From assembly GCF_964204865.1 (NCBI RefSeq), contig NC_135250.1:19211395-19275394 (forward strand): a DNA stretch of 64,000 nucleotides, read 5' to 3'. Source of the stretch: Styela clava (taxonomy: Eukaryota > Chordata > Ascidiacea > Stolidobranchia > Styelidae). The translations under genes and the position numbers were made by a program. Shown here in pieces: positions 10,534 through 21,573 of the stretch (positions within the stretch are counted from its first letter, which is position 1; each line of letters begins with the position of its first letter). Under the pieces are notes generated by a model, which ran no database searches, was not told the DNA's origin, and saw only the letters and a list, made by a program, of their open reading frames with translations.

Positions 10534-13120
10534 TCACATCACATCAGCTGAGTAATCCTGAGCCCAATATGCTTGCCTATTATTATATCGTTGCATGTAA
10601 TATTGATCTGATAGAAAACTCGTCATATTTGGAGGGTAGTAACCCCTCGTGCTTCGACTCATCATACCACCATGCATCGGATGAGGAAATGGGTAAGAGT
10701 GATAATCGTTTCGTGAAGTAATTTGGGTCGAAATACGTGAGAAATTTGCATTGTGATTAGGACCAAAATGTTGTCGACGCTGTAGTTGATTATTTCGTTT
10801 TTTCATGTTGGGACGTGTCTTTGAAACAGCCTTCGCCTTAGTTGTGGAATCACGCGATGGTTCAAGTGATGAAGACTCCGGAGCTTTAATTGGCGACGGT
10901 GGTACTTTTGGTTGCTCTGAAATACATGAATGCGAGTCTTTTTGCGGATCATCATTCACTTGAGAACACCCAGGCTCTAAAATACATGAATGAGAGTCGT
11001 TTTGCGGATCAGCGGTCACTTGAGAACATCCAGGCTCTGAAATACATGAATGTGAGTCGCATTGCAGATCATCAGTCCCTTGAGAATCTCCAGGCGAGTC
11101 TGGAATTACAATAGTTGGGATGTCTATAGAATCCGATGTCTCTTGTGAAGCAGGTGGCTCCGTTGTTTTATCAGTCAATTTCTGAGGACTATTTATCAAA
11201 GATTCTTTGAGTGTGGAAGTCTTTGGGTAAACCTTCTGCGCACCTATCGCAGGAGAAGAGGGATGAGGTTGCGCCTGTTCTGTTATAGGATCTCCGACTG
11301 TTTTCGAGGTAGATTCCTGCTGGTCTGTCATCGGTGGGGTATCAGGTGTCGGAAGCAAAGGTTTTGAGGTAGTCGCGCCGTCCAGGGGGCTGGGCGATCT
11401 AGGAGTTGATACAGCCGCTTTGGGATGACAATAAGGTTTAGGACGAAATGCATCTGGAACTTTTGTTCTGTGACTGTCCAACGTTATTCTATCAACATCT
11501 ATTCGTTTTGGTTTAGACCTAGAAGTTGGTGATCTACTTCTGTGGGAAGTATACGGTCTTGGAGATTTTGAGCTGCGCCTGCTGTAAAATGGCGGCTGCG
11601 AATATCGAGGTTTTTGCCCTGAAGCACGACTGTTTTTTTCGGACCGAGAAATGTTACTACTCGAATGATGAGCAGTCTTTGGTCTTTCGGGACGATTTTC
11701 TTCGCGGCGTGTTGGAGGTGTTCTACATCGCCTTGGTGATCTAACAAAGTTTTCGTTGTGTCGGACGGATTCCCTGGTTTCTGCAAAACGTCTTCGTTTT
11801 GTCGATCTCCCGGTCGAGTCGTCTCGACAGTCACGCACGTTTGGGCAGGCTACTCCGGTAGGAATATCAATGCGACGCTTCATTGTATTTTCTTTCCCTG
11901 TTTTGGCAGGACTTTTATATTTTTCAACCACGCTGTTTTTCCGTTCGCGATCATTGCTAGGACTCCTGCTTTTAGCGCGACAACTCCGACTAAACGTCAA
12001 GTGCCAAAATGAATGGTCTTCAAAAATGGCTGCCATGACAATTTTATCTTGGGCCATGACATGAGATGGACTTTCAGTGGCAAATTTCTTGTTGAGTTGC
12101 AAAATATGATCGGCATACTTTTCTGTTAATGTTACTAGTCCTGACATGCTGGAAGCCTTAAGCCTTCCTACATCATCGGAAACAGATTTCATCAAATTCT
12201 GTAAGTGAACAACAATTATGGGACAATGCAAAATGACAAGTAACTTGCTAGCATTAAAATAGCGACGATAAAATTAAAAACGTACAGCCGTTTAAGAAGA
12301 TTGTGTTAAACGCGATCAAATATATAAAGAATGAAACAGGAAAATCGTATAGAGCTTAAAGTGCGCTTAAACGATATTAAGGAATAGTATCTCTTCATTC
12401 TGTCCGTATTTGAGGAACAAAGAAACGATTGAATGATTGTTAAAATAAACTGAAAACTTATAACTACTTTTAAGGCATTCAGTAATATATTTACTATTCA
12501 TGGAAATAGAAATAAATAAAAATTCAAATATATTACAAAGTATTAACCTTCAATCTCTCCAAATGAGAACCGAGATAATCCATTTGTTCCTGGAATTCAG
12601 CGATGCCAGATTTCCTAGGCGAAGTCTTCATATTATCGTCAGTGGCCTCTGAAGATTCTCGTCTCATCTTTATATAGCTTTCATATGATATTTTGTTCGT
12701 TTTTGAAGTATTATGCGTGAAATGCTCAGGCCCGGAAGTTGCGGTAGAAGTTCTTCGAACTGGCAACACAATACTCGAACGTTTAACAGGTGCTGTGTTG
12801 ACGCCTATCTCTTTTACTGCTGGAATTGATGCAGGCATGGTTGCAGAGTCGCTAGTCCTAACTACAGCGTTACAGGAGACATCTTTCATTTTTCTTTTCG
12901 TCTGTGTCTTTGCTTCTCTAGTTCTCATTTTTATTGGATCATTGCCAGCGTTCTTTTTCCCCACATAAGTGGTCTGTGTGTAACAGTGTACTCCTGATTT
13001 TTTGGTCATATAATTCATTTCCTTCACAGAGTCGAAAAAATCTTCCATTTTCATCATTTCAATGGTCCCACGCGGCGACGGGTTTGGGGGAATGAGCATT
13101 ATATAAGTTGAATCTAACAT
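10534..13120 (-). CDS. RS-rich, disordered protein with coiled coil (745 aa)
   Basis: Exon 1 (13120-12548) ends AAG|GTTAAT and exon 2 (12198-10534) starts after TTCACTTACAG. Both are in phase 0, giving 745 aa. The junction fuses two predicted helices into one short coiled-coil stretch (about residues 178-235). Then come a long Ser/Arg/Lys/Pro-rich segment (about 260-400), a Pro/Ser/Thr-rich segment, three 20-residue repeats (about 558-617) and an Asn/Gln/Tyr/Arg-rich tail. No catalytic or folded domain is visible. The composition resembles nuclear RNA-associated proteins (inference), but I cannot name a family. The start is the first ATG of the exon; an upstream exon is possible. A 349-bp intron lies between 12199 and 12547. 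Confidence 0.7.
10921..11100 (-). repeat. Three tandem 60-bp coding repeats
   Basis: Three direct units of exactly 60 bp (10921-10980, 10981-11040, 11041-11100), each starting AATACATGAATG on the plus strand. They keep frame and encode three 20-residue units of the form DSHSCI.EPGCSQV.DDPQ in the RS-rich protein. Each unit contributes two cysteines. Units 1 and 2 are the most alike. Confidence 0.9.
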
Positions 13121-13341
13121 TTTCTAATATATTAGTTGCTTTTACCTAAATGCGATAAGAAAAGAAATTGAGGTATACCTAACAAGCCTTTGACAAAACA
13201 ACTATCTTTCTCAGCTACTAAAAATAGAATTTTCAAGGGTGGTACTCGTGGCTTTATTGCATAAGTCTAGGCTAATAATTTCTAATTATCATATTGACAT
13301 CTTTTATGCATGACCGTTCATGGTACAGAGGTATAGAATAG

Positions 13342-13460
13342 AGTAGCGGTTCCCGGTCGCAGGCCCGTGGACCACCAAGGGGGCCACATAGCAGTTGGAA
13401 GGTTTAACGGATATCCGTGTAGGGGAAATCGGGATCAGGGGATGAGGCAAAGCGGGGTGA
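13342..13460 (+). mobile_element. hAT-like 5' end fragment
   Basis: GTAGCGGTTCCCGGTCGC followed by GGCCCGTGGACCACCAAGGG resembles the left end of hAT elements. I could not find the matching right end or a target duplication, so the limits are approximate. Confidence 0.35.
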
Positions 13461-14003
13461 AAAATTTTGATAATTTAAAAAAAAGTCCAGAAACGATCAA
13501 AAAATTACACTGCGTTCCACAATAAGCATTGGGGGTCTACTATTGTAAAAGTTTGATAAATGAGAACATTTTGTGCATCTGTCCTGAAACCACGCCAACG
13601 GGAACATAATCTTCAGAAGCAGATAACGTGACAAGAAAATTAAAAAACCGTCGGGATAGAGTGTATTTATTTTAAACAAGTTTATTAAACAGCAAGAGGA
13701 CTCGCTTATTTTTGAGCCAAGATTGGGTATTGACGTGTTAAAAGTTCGTGATATTCCAACTTTATCGCCATTTGTAGCAAATCAGCGTTAATCAACAAAG
13801 CCCAATCTCTGAACGGTACCCCAGTTTGTTCCCCAGCATTTCAATATTGGAGGGGTGTTTCCGTATTTTGAGGAAAACTTAAGACCTATTTGACTGCTCA
13901 TTGAATTATGTTCAACTACTGGGTGTAGCGAAGAACAATGAAAATATGATAGACGAGAGGTAATAATATTATAATTGAAAAATATATATACAGAAGACTC
14001 GCG

Positions 14004-14359
14004 TGCCTAAAGTACTTCTAGTGGGCATAAAAAATTTTGCATATGTTAATCCTAACTCCCACCTGACTGCGTCACCCAATAATTACTGTCACTACGACGT
14101 CACAGTCATGCATTAGAGCTCTTCAAATTATACAAATTGTCATCCAAATCGCGCAGACGATTACCCGAAATCGAGCAAGCTATTTCTCTCGTTTTCTCAT
14201 CGCAACGTATGTACAGTATGTCATCGGCGCAGATGCCATCTCGGGCGATCGTAGCTATACTTTGGCAAGCGCTATGACGTTTTGTGACGTTATTTTTGGA
14301 TGGTGTAGTAAATATTTAGGCTACGTCCACTAGAAGTACGTTAGGTACAAAACTACAGG
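14004..14359. mobile_element. Inverted-repeat element, 9-bp TSD
   Basis: Flanked by a perfect direct 9-mer AGACTCGCG (13995-14003 and 14360-14368). The ends share the inverted motif GTACTTCTAGTGG. Internal blocks (CCACCTGACT.CGTCACC, ACCCGAAATCGAGCAAGC, CTCTCGTTTTCTC) are shared with the next element at 14550-15003. The left arm is shorter than the right. No coding capacity. Confidence 0.7.
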
Positions 14360-14549
14360 AGACTCGCGGGACCATGGGTTAGAAAAATTACGTCGCCAAA
14401 ATCTGGGCATGATAGTTCATTCACCAGCGACGAAGTCAAAATTGTACCAAGATTGACCAAATCACCAACGCATTCTACTGTAAATTTGAGTTGGGTCGCG
14501 CGACACTAACTCCCTATCTTTTCCCTATGCCTTTATGCTAGTGGATCCC

Positions 14550-15003
14550 GGGTCTGGTATAGTTTAGTACCACATGTACTTCTAGTTGACCTGGCTCAAC
14601 AATTTTTGCATAGGTCAATCCTAACCCCCACCTGACTACGTCACCGAAAAATTACGTCATTTCGACGTCACAGTGGCGTAATAGGGCCCATCGAAGTATG
14701 CGGATGCTCGTCCAAAACGCACAGACGATCACCCGAAATCGAGCAAGCAATCTCTCTCGTTTTCTCGTCACAACGATCACTATAGGAGAGAGATCGCCGG
14801 CTTTAGCAAGTTCGTTATCGGCGGCGCAGATGTCATTTCAGGCGATCGTAATTATACTTTGGCAATCCCTATGACGTGATGGTGACGTCGTAATGACGTA
14901 ATTTTTGGATGGCATAGTCAGGTGGGGGTTAGGAATAGCATATGCAAAATTCGTTATGCTACGCCCACCGGAAGTACTTGTGGTACTAAACTATACTAGA
15001 CCC
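14550..15003. mobile_element. Long-inverted-repeat MITE, 8-bp TSD
   Basis: 454 bp beginning GGGTCTGGTATAGTTTAGTA and ending with the inverted equivalent (ACTAAACTATACTAGACCC). The inverted arms run about 100 bp on each side, through CCTAACCCCCACCTGACTA. The flanks TGGATCCC and TGGATCCA agree at 7 of 8 bases. It is a second copy of the family at 14004-14359, about 190 bp away in the same orientation. No ORF of interest. Confidence 0.75.
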
Positions 15004-15053
15004 TGGATCCATATGCGTATACTGCAAGGATGCTGTAGCTGGAATAAACAAAA

Positions 15054-15274
15054 CTATTCTATCCAATTAAAGAGTCCAGCTGTACACTAACACAAATGTA
15101 TTTCTGTAATGTTTCGTCAGACTTCCTCAAACAAGCAGTTTACAACACCCACACTTCCACAGACAACACCTGTTTTACACTGCTTGTCTAAGAAAGTCTG
15201 ACTCTGGTCGGACGAAACGCTACAGAAACACATTTGTGTCAGTGTGCAGCTGGACTCTTTTAATTGGATAGAAC
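15054..15274. repeat. Fold-back hairpin, 65-bp arms
   Basis: The left arm (about 15054-15119) contains TCTATCCAATTAAAGAGTCC, AGCTG.ACACT.ACACAAATG and TTTCTGTA..GTTTCGTC. The right arm (about 15209-15274) is its reverse complement with a few mismatches. The loop is about 90 bp. Likely a small fold-back mobile element (inference). Confidence 0.75.
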
Positions 15275-18200
15275 ATTCAACTGTTGCGAGAAATACAACA
15301 GCATTCATCTCATCATACCGGGACTGGAATCGAATTCACTAGGCTGGTCTGATCAAATCACCTAATAGATCTCCAGTTGCAAGATACTGCAAGTTAAAAC
15401 AATACACATATTGCTTTACGAAATTCCCTAAAGATTCTGAGGAAATGAATACATTAAAGAAACCAACAAACGGCATACCAAGGATAAATTAGTCGCTTTT
15501 CTGGATAGCATGCGAGCAGGGCCAGTGCACTAAATTGGGAAATCTCACATCAAGGTAATGGGTAGAGCATTTCACATTCTGTCGTCATAATGGTCATTAT
15601 TGACCAACAAATAGTATAAAAATGTAACCATGAGATGTCTTATTACATTTATTCAGCGGTAGTGTGAGACAAGACTCCTGAGTCACGTAAAATAATTGAT
15701 TGACATTTTTCAAAATTCCACATTCGCAAAAAATAATTGAAATTCGTGATAAGATTCGACTTACCAGTTCGAAGTCTGTCGCTGTGAGAAATACGACACA
15801 ATCACAGCGCCAATTACGCTAGAGAGAAGAAGGAATACCAGACAACTGACGCCCGAATGCAACAATAACAGACGCGTTCCGGCGTTAGTGCCAGCAATAC
15901 CGCGCAGTGGAAATGCGATGTCTGCAGCTAATCACTCGGTTGTTGGGGAAAAAATGAGGTTGATTATTGGCAACCATGTGCGCCGAATTATCGTCTGCAC
16001 GACGGAGTGTATTTTCGCTTAACCTGTTCTGTCGCAGTTGTACTGCATCACCGTTTTCGAAATGCAGCGTTGATGGAGCGTCGACGGTTGCCAATTTCAC
16101 AATAAGCCTACAGCGTCACGTCGACCTGCAGTGCGAGACAAGATTGCAGTTATTTGGGTGAACGACTTCCTGATGTGACGCTGACAGAATTTATGCAAAC
16201 CACCAAGTGCGTAAATGTCATATTCTGCATGCCATTTTCGTTTTTATTGCATGAACGCATATTACTTAATCACGTATATATCATTTGTATTTCTGGGAAA
16301 TATACATTATTGCTCATAAATCCCAAGGTATGTGTTCTGGACGTGTATAATTGAATATAAATTAGCCTCGTCGGTTTTTCGGCCGTGAGAACCATAACGC
16401 TTTTAACGGGAAATAACCCAGTAATTTTATCAAGTAATGTGTACGTTTTGTCAAACGGCCGCCGCGGGGCTACCTGTTTAGCAAATATTTTTGTGCTATT
16501 ATACCGTTTTACGGATTACATTTAACAAGATAAGTTTCATGTTCCTGTTGAAACGGATCAATATTTGGCTCGCGGTGATTAGAGGTGGTATGCTCAAAAG
16601 CGGGCACGCTCTGACGAAGTCTTAGATGACTAAATGTAAGTGGCAAAGTCATATTTTAATGTTGAACGCCATGAAAAGATACCGATGAGACGCGCCGCCT
16701 CAAATGAACTGGCAGTTTCGGCAACACGGTCATTGCAGAACGCTATGGTGTGGTTTTGCTTGGATGGCACGGATTGATGGAGTTCAAGCTGCCACCAGTC
16801 AAGGCAGATCCTGGGCACCTGCCGGCTTGTTTTTTACTTCTTCGATTCGAAAATACTCATGAGCAAGCAAAAATACGCGATACAAATCTATATCACTCTG
16901 TTTATCGGTGGTTTTCCGCTACAAGGCTGAATTCCCACTCTGGCCCTATTTGTGAACAAGAATATTTAAATTATAGTGACTTATTTTCATTTCCTTGAGC
17001 TCTTTCTTACGTTAGTGTTCACATTTTTGGATACTCAACCTTATGCCCTAACTTTTTATAACATGTTGAATGCGAGTTTTGCGATCTATGCAAAATGATA
17101 ATGATTGTGAATTCTCATATCCGCCTTCATTCGCGCTATCCCATAGTTGCTGACTTAGAAAATTAAAGAGTTAAATATAAGATCAGAAAAGGCGCCTGAA
17201 ATAAAGGTGTTCAAAGTGTTGTTGATGATTAATGATTTTTCTTCATCTTTAATTCCAAGGAAAAATAATCAAAATCGGTTGTCTCGAATCGAATTAATTA
17301 TGCTCTTCAATTTTTCCACAAAACTATCTGTGACCCAAACCTGACTGATATTTTTCAATTTGTCATACATCACGCATAATGGCGAAACTTTGTCGTGTCT
17401 CTATGTTAGAATCAAGCTTCATTATATAGTCTTCGCCGCAAGCAAAATCACTACCTGTAAATATATTAACCGCCCTCGGGGCTCGGATCCAGGCATCTAA
17501 CAGCCAGAAATTCTGGGTAGTATTTTTATGAGGCGTGTTCAACTGAATTAGTTTTTCTTGGTATTTAGCATTTACTTGCGCCTAAAGCTTTTACGAGATG
17601 TTAAAATTTCAACGATAAAAGTTTCAGTCAAGTTGCAGTAATTAATGACTTCTTGATTTTGCTTGTTGGCAGTCTTGCAAAATCCCTCGAAAACATTACA
17701 AAAATGCCTCTTTGCTTTATCCTTTTTTCTCAGTTTGACTACATATATATAGATAAGATTGTAGGAAATATATTGTTTCGTTAACGTCTCTTCTTTACTT
17801 CCCCCAGCAGTGTGATGCTAAATTGACAATTTAAGTTTTGGCCTAATTAGTACGAACGTGTTAGGTAAGTGATTTTTTTCGAATTAGAAAAAGTTTTTTT
17901 ACCAGTTGGGATCGATCTGAATCATCATTTTTTCTTTTGTTGTTCAAGATTTTGTTCAAATTACTGATATTCCCCACAAAATGTCTTGGTCATTTAGTAA
18001 TCTATTTCCCCGCCTTGAATTATAGAACTTTATCTATATTCCGGCAATTTTCTTTTCCCTCTTTAAAAGGCAAGAAGCAATGTTTAACCCTTTCGTATTA
18101 TAGATACTGATAATCTTTTTTCCATTTGCACAATTACTACTCTCAATTTGTCGTAACATCCAAGCGGCAACAACCTTAAATACAAATTACGGCAGTAAAA

Positions 18201-19634
18201 TTTTTGTCTCATAGCGATCTCGACAAGAAGAGTTATGAACAGAGACAAGTGGGCTACGTCAACGACGCCACAAATTATATGGTATTAATTACTATTGGCG
18301 CCGTAGGCCTTCCTGCCTGGTACTCATTTTGTGGCAAAAGCAAACACCAACATGGTCGAGTATATTGGCGGCCATTACTACCGCAGCTTGTGCACTCCTG
18401 AGTCTATCGGATGACACAGTTCCTCTATATGTGTTCCTTGCTAACAAACGGGAAATATTTATTGATGGAAGCAGTCTAACTCTAACACATAGAAGTCGCT
18501 AACAAGAATGCAACACATAAAATTAACTAACGCCATATAAGAGGTGCGAAATGTCCAAAACAGTATGCGATGGAACTGTTAAATTTCCCACTACCACAGC
18601 GGCAACGTTGTTTGCTAATAACATTCTAAACGTAATCTCTCAGTATGGTTACACCCGAGCTTATGAAATTTCACGCAGTTACTCCATTTACTCTCGTTCC
18701 AACAATGAGAGCCGTTACTGATTATAAAGGTGTCCCATCTGGCTTCGACCCTCGAACGGTATAATATTTTAATTATCGCGCAGTAATATGCTAATTTATT
18801 ACGTATAAACAACGCGACACAGTTCCTATCGTTAGAACGTTTTTGTGAGTGGTCGATGGGAAGAATGGACTAGAAAAATTGACATTCGTCACTTGTGACC
18901 GTAAAATCAAATTAGAAGTATTCAACGATGAAAGCTGTTCATAAAATAGTGTTGCCCCGAGTAATTAACATACTAATTATGCCATAAAAGGAGAATTTCG
19001 TTTAAAGACCAGCCTTTGAACATTTCTTGGAATGCGTCAGAAAAAATTACAAGCCTTATAGAATTAACGACCTGGTAATTGGTACCAGATCTCCTACAGT
19101 TCTTATAAAACGAACTTATCTAACTACTTAATATAATCTAATTACACGGGAAAGTATAACTATGACGAAAATGCAAGTGTTAATCATCTCGAGATCACGA
19201 ATACCATTTTCACAAGTAAATAATTGAAAATAATATTATCAATTATCAGCATCGCCGTTAAAATTATTCGCATCGATACTGTTTTTATTTTTTAGTATAT
19301 ATATATGGATATATATTGTTGCCTTATATGCAAGTTGAGAATATACTATGCCCATAGCATATTTTATTTTCTTTACCGAAAATACATTTATATCAATTAG
19401 TATACTGCGATTTGATTAAAATATATATGATATTTGCGAAATATTTCTACCGAACGAAGTTTGCAGACATTCCGTCGTCTCTACCACCGACTTTCATCTA
19501 AAATGACTCGCAAATAACTGAATATTGACGAGAAGTGCACGAATGCATTTGCAAAAGATTTCAAACTAAATTCAGTAATGAGTAGCTTGTTTTTAAACAT
19601 GATAAAAATACCTACTGTACAAATAGAATGTAGA
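15275..19634. other. Intergenic, no supported gene
   Basis: About 4.4 kb. The stretch 15780-16160 and the one around 16640-16830 are less AT-rich than their surroundings, but short ORFs there occur on both strands without splice support. An open stretch at 18210-18401 looks mildly coding-like with one hydrophobic segment; I found no partner exons or start codon. Nothing else is recognised. Confidence 0.4.
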
Positions 19635-19700
19635 CAAAAACGGGGCGACGCGAAAACCAATACTGGTTATCAAGCAGCGACACTCTCGACCTTATAAGTT
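19635..19700 (+). repeat. Short dispersed repeat, copy 1
   Basis: CGACGCGAAAACCA followed by TGGTTATCAAGCAGCGACACT matches, with scattered differences, a block at 49120-49180. This is a fragment of a dispersed repeat of unknown class. The flanks 19701-21050 hold no supported gene. Confidence 0.45.
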
Positions 19701-21050
19701 CAACTAAGAATGAGATTTATGTATTTAACACCTAATATGAAGCTATTCCTGAAAGGAACACAAATTCTATCTGGTATGCCAGTATGCGAAACTACAACGA
19801 AATACAACTCAGCGCGACTTCACTTTCTAAATCGCGAGAATTATCCCTGTTTTGGTTTAAATCCTATAACTCTCTGGTACGCCCATGCAAAGCAACACTA
19901 TTCAGTTCTCAGAGCACTTTTGCGTGGCCTCTCTTCGGCTCAAGCTTGGAAGTAATCAAGTCAGCTATTCGCCTTTGCCAAGTATAAATTCATCGAATGA
20001 CCAATTCAAAAGTAAAGAATTATTAGGTTTCAAACAGGCAATATATACGAGATAGCGTACTGTAATTCGACAAATAAAAAAAAATATTGAAAAAATGAAA
20101 TATTTTCACCAATATTACTTTGTAACTCGAATGACGTCAGCCTTCAACGAAAATCAACATTAAATATAATTTAGAGTAAATCAGGATAAACGGCGACACA
20201 TATAATTAAGCGCTTGGTAAAATTACAGGAACAAAGCGACGTGTACGACATGATTTCTATGCGCTACGATACATAGGTAAACATTTCCTGCTACGCTCAG
20301 TTTTGTTATGTTGAGAACAATGTTCAGCTTTGCAAATTTTGCACTGCAACCCAGATTTGGAACACTCTGACTTAAAAATCAGAATGCATTACATTTACCT
20401 ATACGTTTTTGATGAATAAAATTATATTTAAATAACGAAATAAATAACAAATCACAACCATTTGAATAAAAAACCTTTTCAGTTATTCTATATCCTGAAA
20501 CATCTTTATTTTTTGCGAAAATACATTGATCTTACTTAGCACGTTCAATTGAATACAGTAATAGTACATAATTTATAGTGAATATTTAATTTGATCTAAT
20601 TGTCAATAAATTATATGGAATTTGTGAATGAAGCCTCGAATATTATTGCATTCCATACATTGGAAGAAACAAAAAAAAAACTGGTTTTCAGCTCAGTTTC
20701 CATCTGTGACACCAAATGCATCCGACTAAAGGGCTGATAAGGTCGTTTCCTGCTTTGAGGTTTTTACATGGCATCATGGCGCAGTTTCTAGTGAATTTGT
20801 TATTTTTCATTCATTTTATCAAACTACAAATTTTGTAAACGCAATTCAGTTGCCTCCATCTATACATATTTCACTCAAAGCATGACTTTTGATTGGTATA
20901 AACTATGTACACATATATAGATTAGAGTTTAGACAGCAGCAAACGCTTAGGTCCATTCATACTTTGGCAATGCATAATTATTTCGATAAAAAGGAAGCTA
21001 GCTGGCAATCACAAAGACGCAATCCAGTTAATTAACTTCCTACAGAAAGT

Positions 21051-21302
21051 GTACCATTTGTTTTCTCAATCGATATTTCCGTACGATGACAGCCTCGCAA
21101 TGGAAGAGAGTATTTCAATTGCAAGTTGTAATATTACGCAAAAGTATAATAATGTTACCATGAAACATGAAAAAGGAAATGATCTATCAAGCGTACTATT
21201 TGTTTTCTCAATTGATTTTTCCTTACGGTGACAGCCTCGCAATGAAAAGAGTATTTTTAATTGCAGGTTGCAATATTACACAAAAGTATAATGTTACCAT
21301 AC
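21051..21302 (+). repeat. Tandem duplication, 141-bp period
   Basis: Two direct copies (21051-21172 and 21192-21302) share CATTTGTTTTCTCAAT, TGACAGCCTCGCAATG and AAAAGTATAA...TGTTACCAT. The second copy has small deletions. An ORF across the first copy is incidental. Confidence 0.8.
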
Positions 21303-21495
21303 GCCGAATTTAATGCGGTAGCGTCAACAACATTATTTTTGATCTAATAATTGCAAGTTTAGAGATTAGTCGGACGATTTTAAAAACACTTTCACGGACG
21401 GCGGTAAAACGCTGATTTTAAAATATCACAGTAATATTATGGTACTGGAAAAAACTTATTCCTCGTAACATGCCCGAATCGCAGACAAAGTACTT

Positions 21496-21573
21496 GTGGA
21501 TTTAGTTATTTCAGTAGTTGGGAGCACGCCTGTCCTTATACCGCAGGTTCCAATCCCACGAGAGAGAATTAGA
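21496..21573 (+). repeat. tRNA-like SINE head (possible)
   Basis: TTTCAGTAGTTGGGAGCA resembles a pol III A box. GGTTCCAATCC, about 35 bases later, resembles a B box and sits in a partial T-arm. The acceptor stem does not pair well and no anticodon loop is convincing, so this reads as a tRNA-derived repeat or tRNA relic, not a working tRNA gene. Confidence 0.35.

Noticed and set aside
15885-16161. Overlapping ORFs on both strands in a less AT-rich patch
   Set aside because: Both strands are open, neither shows a domain, and there are no matching splice sites.
18204-18401. Open stretch with a hydrophobic segment that looks mildly coding
   Set aside because: No ATG start, no partner exon with matching phase and no recognisable family; left as non-coding.
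21496-21573. Functional tRNA gene
   Set aside because: A- and B-box-like sequences are present but the stems do not pair; listed only as a tRNA-like repeat.
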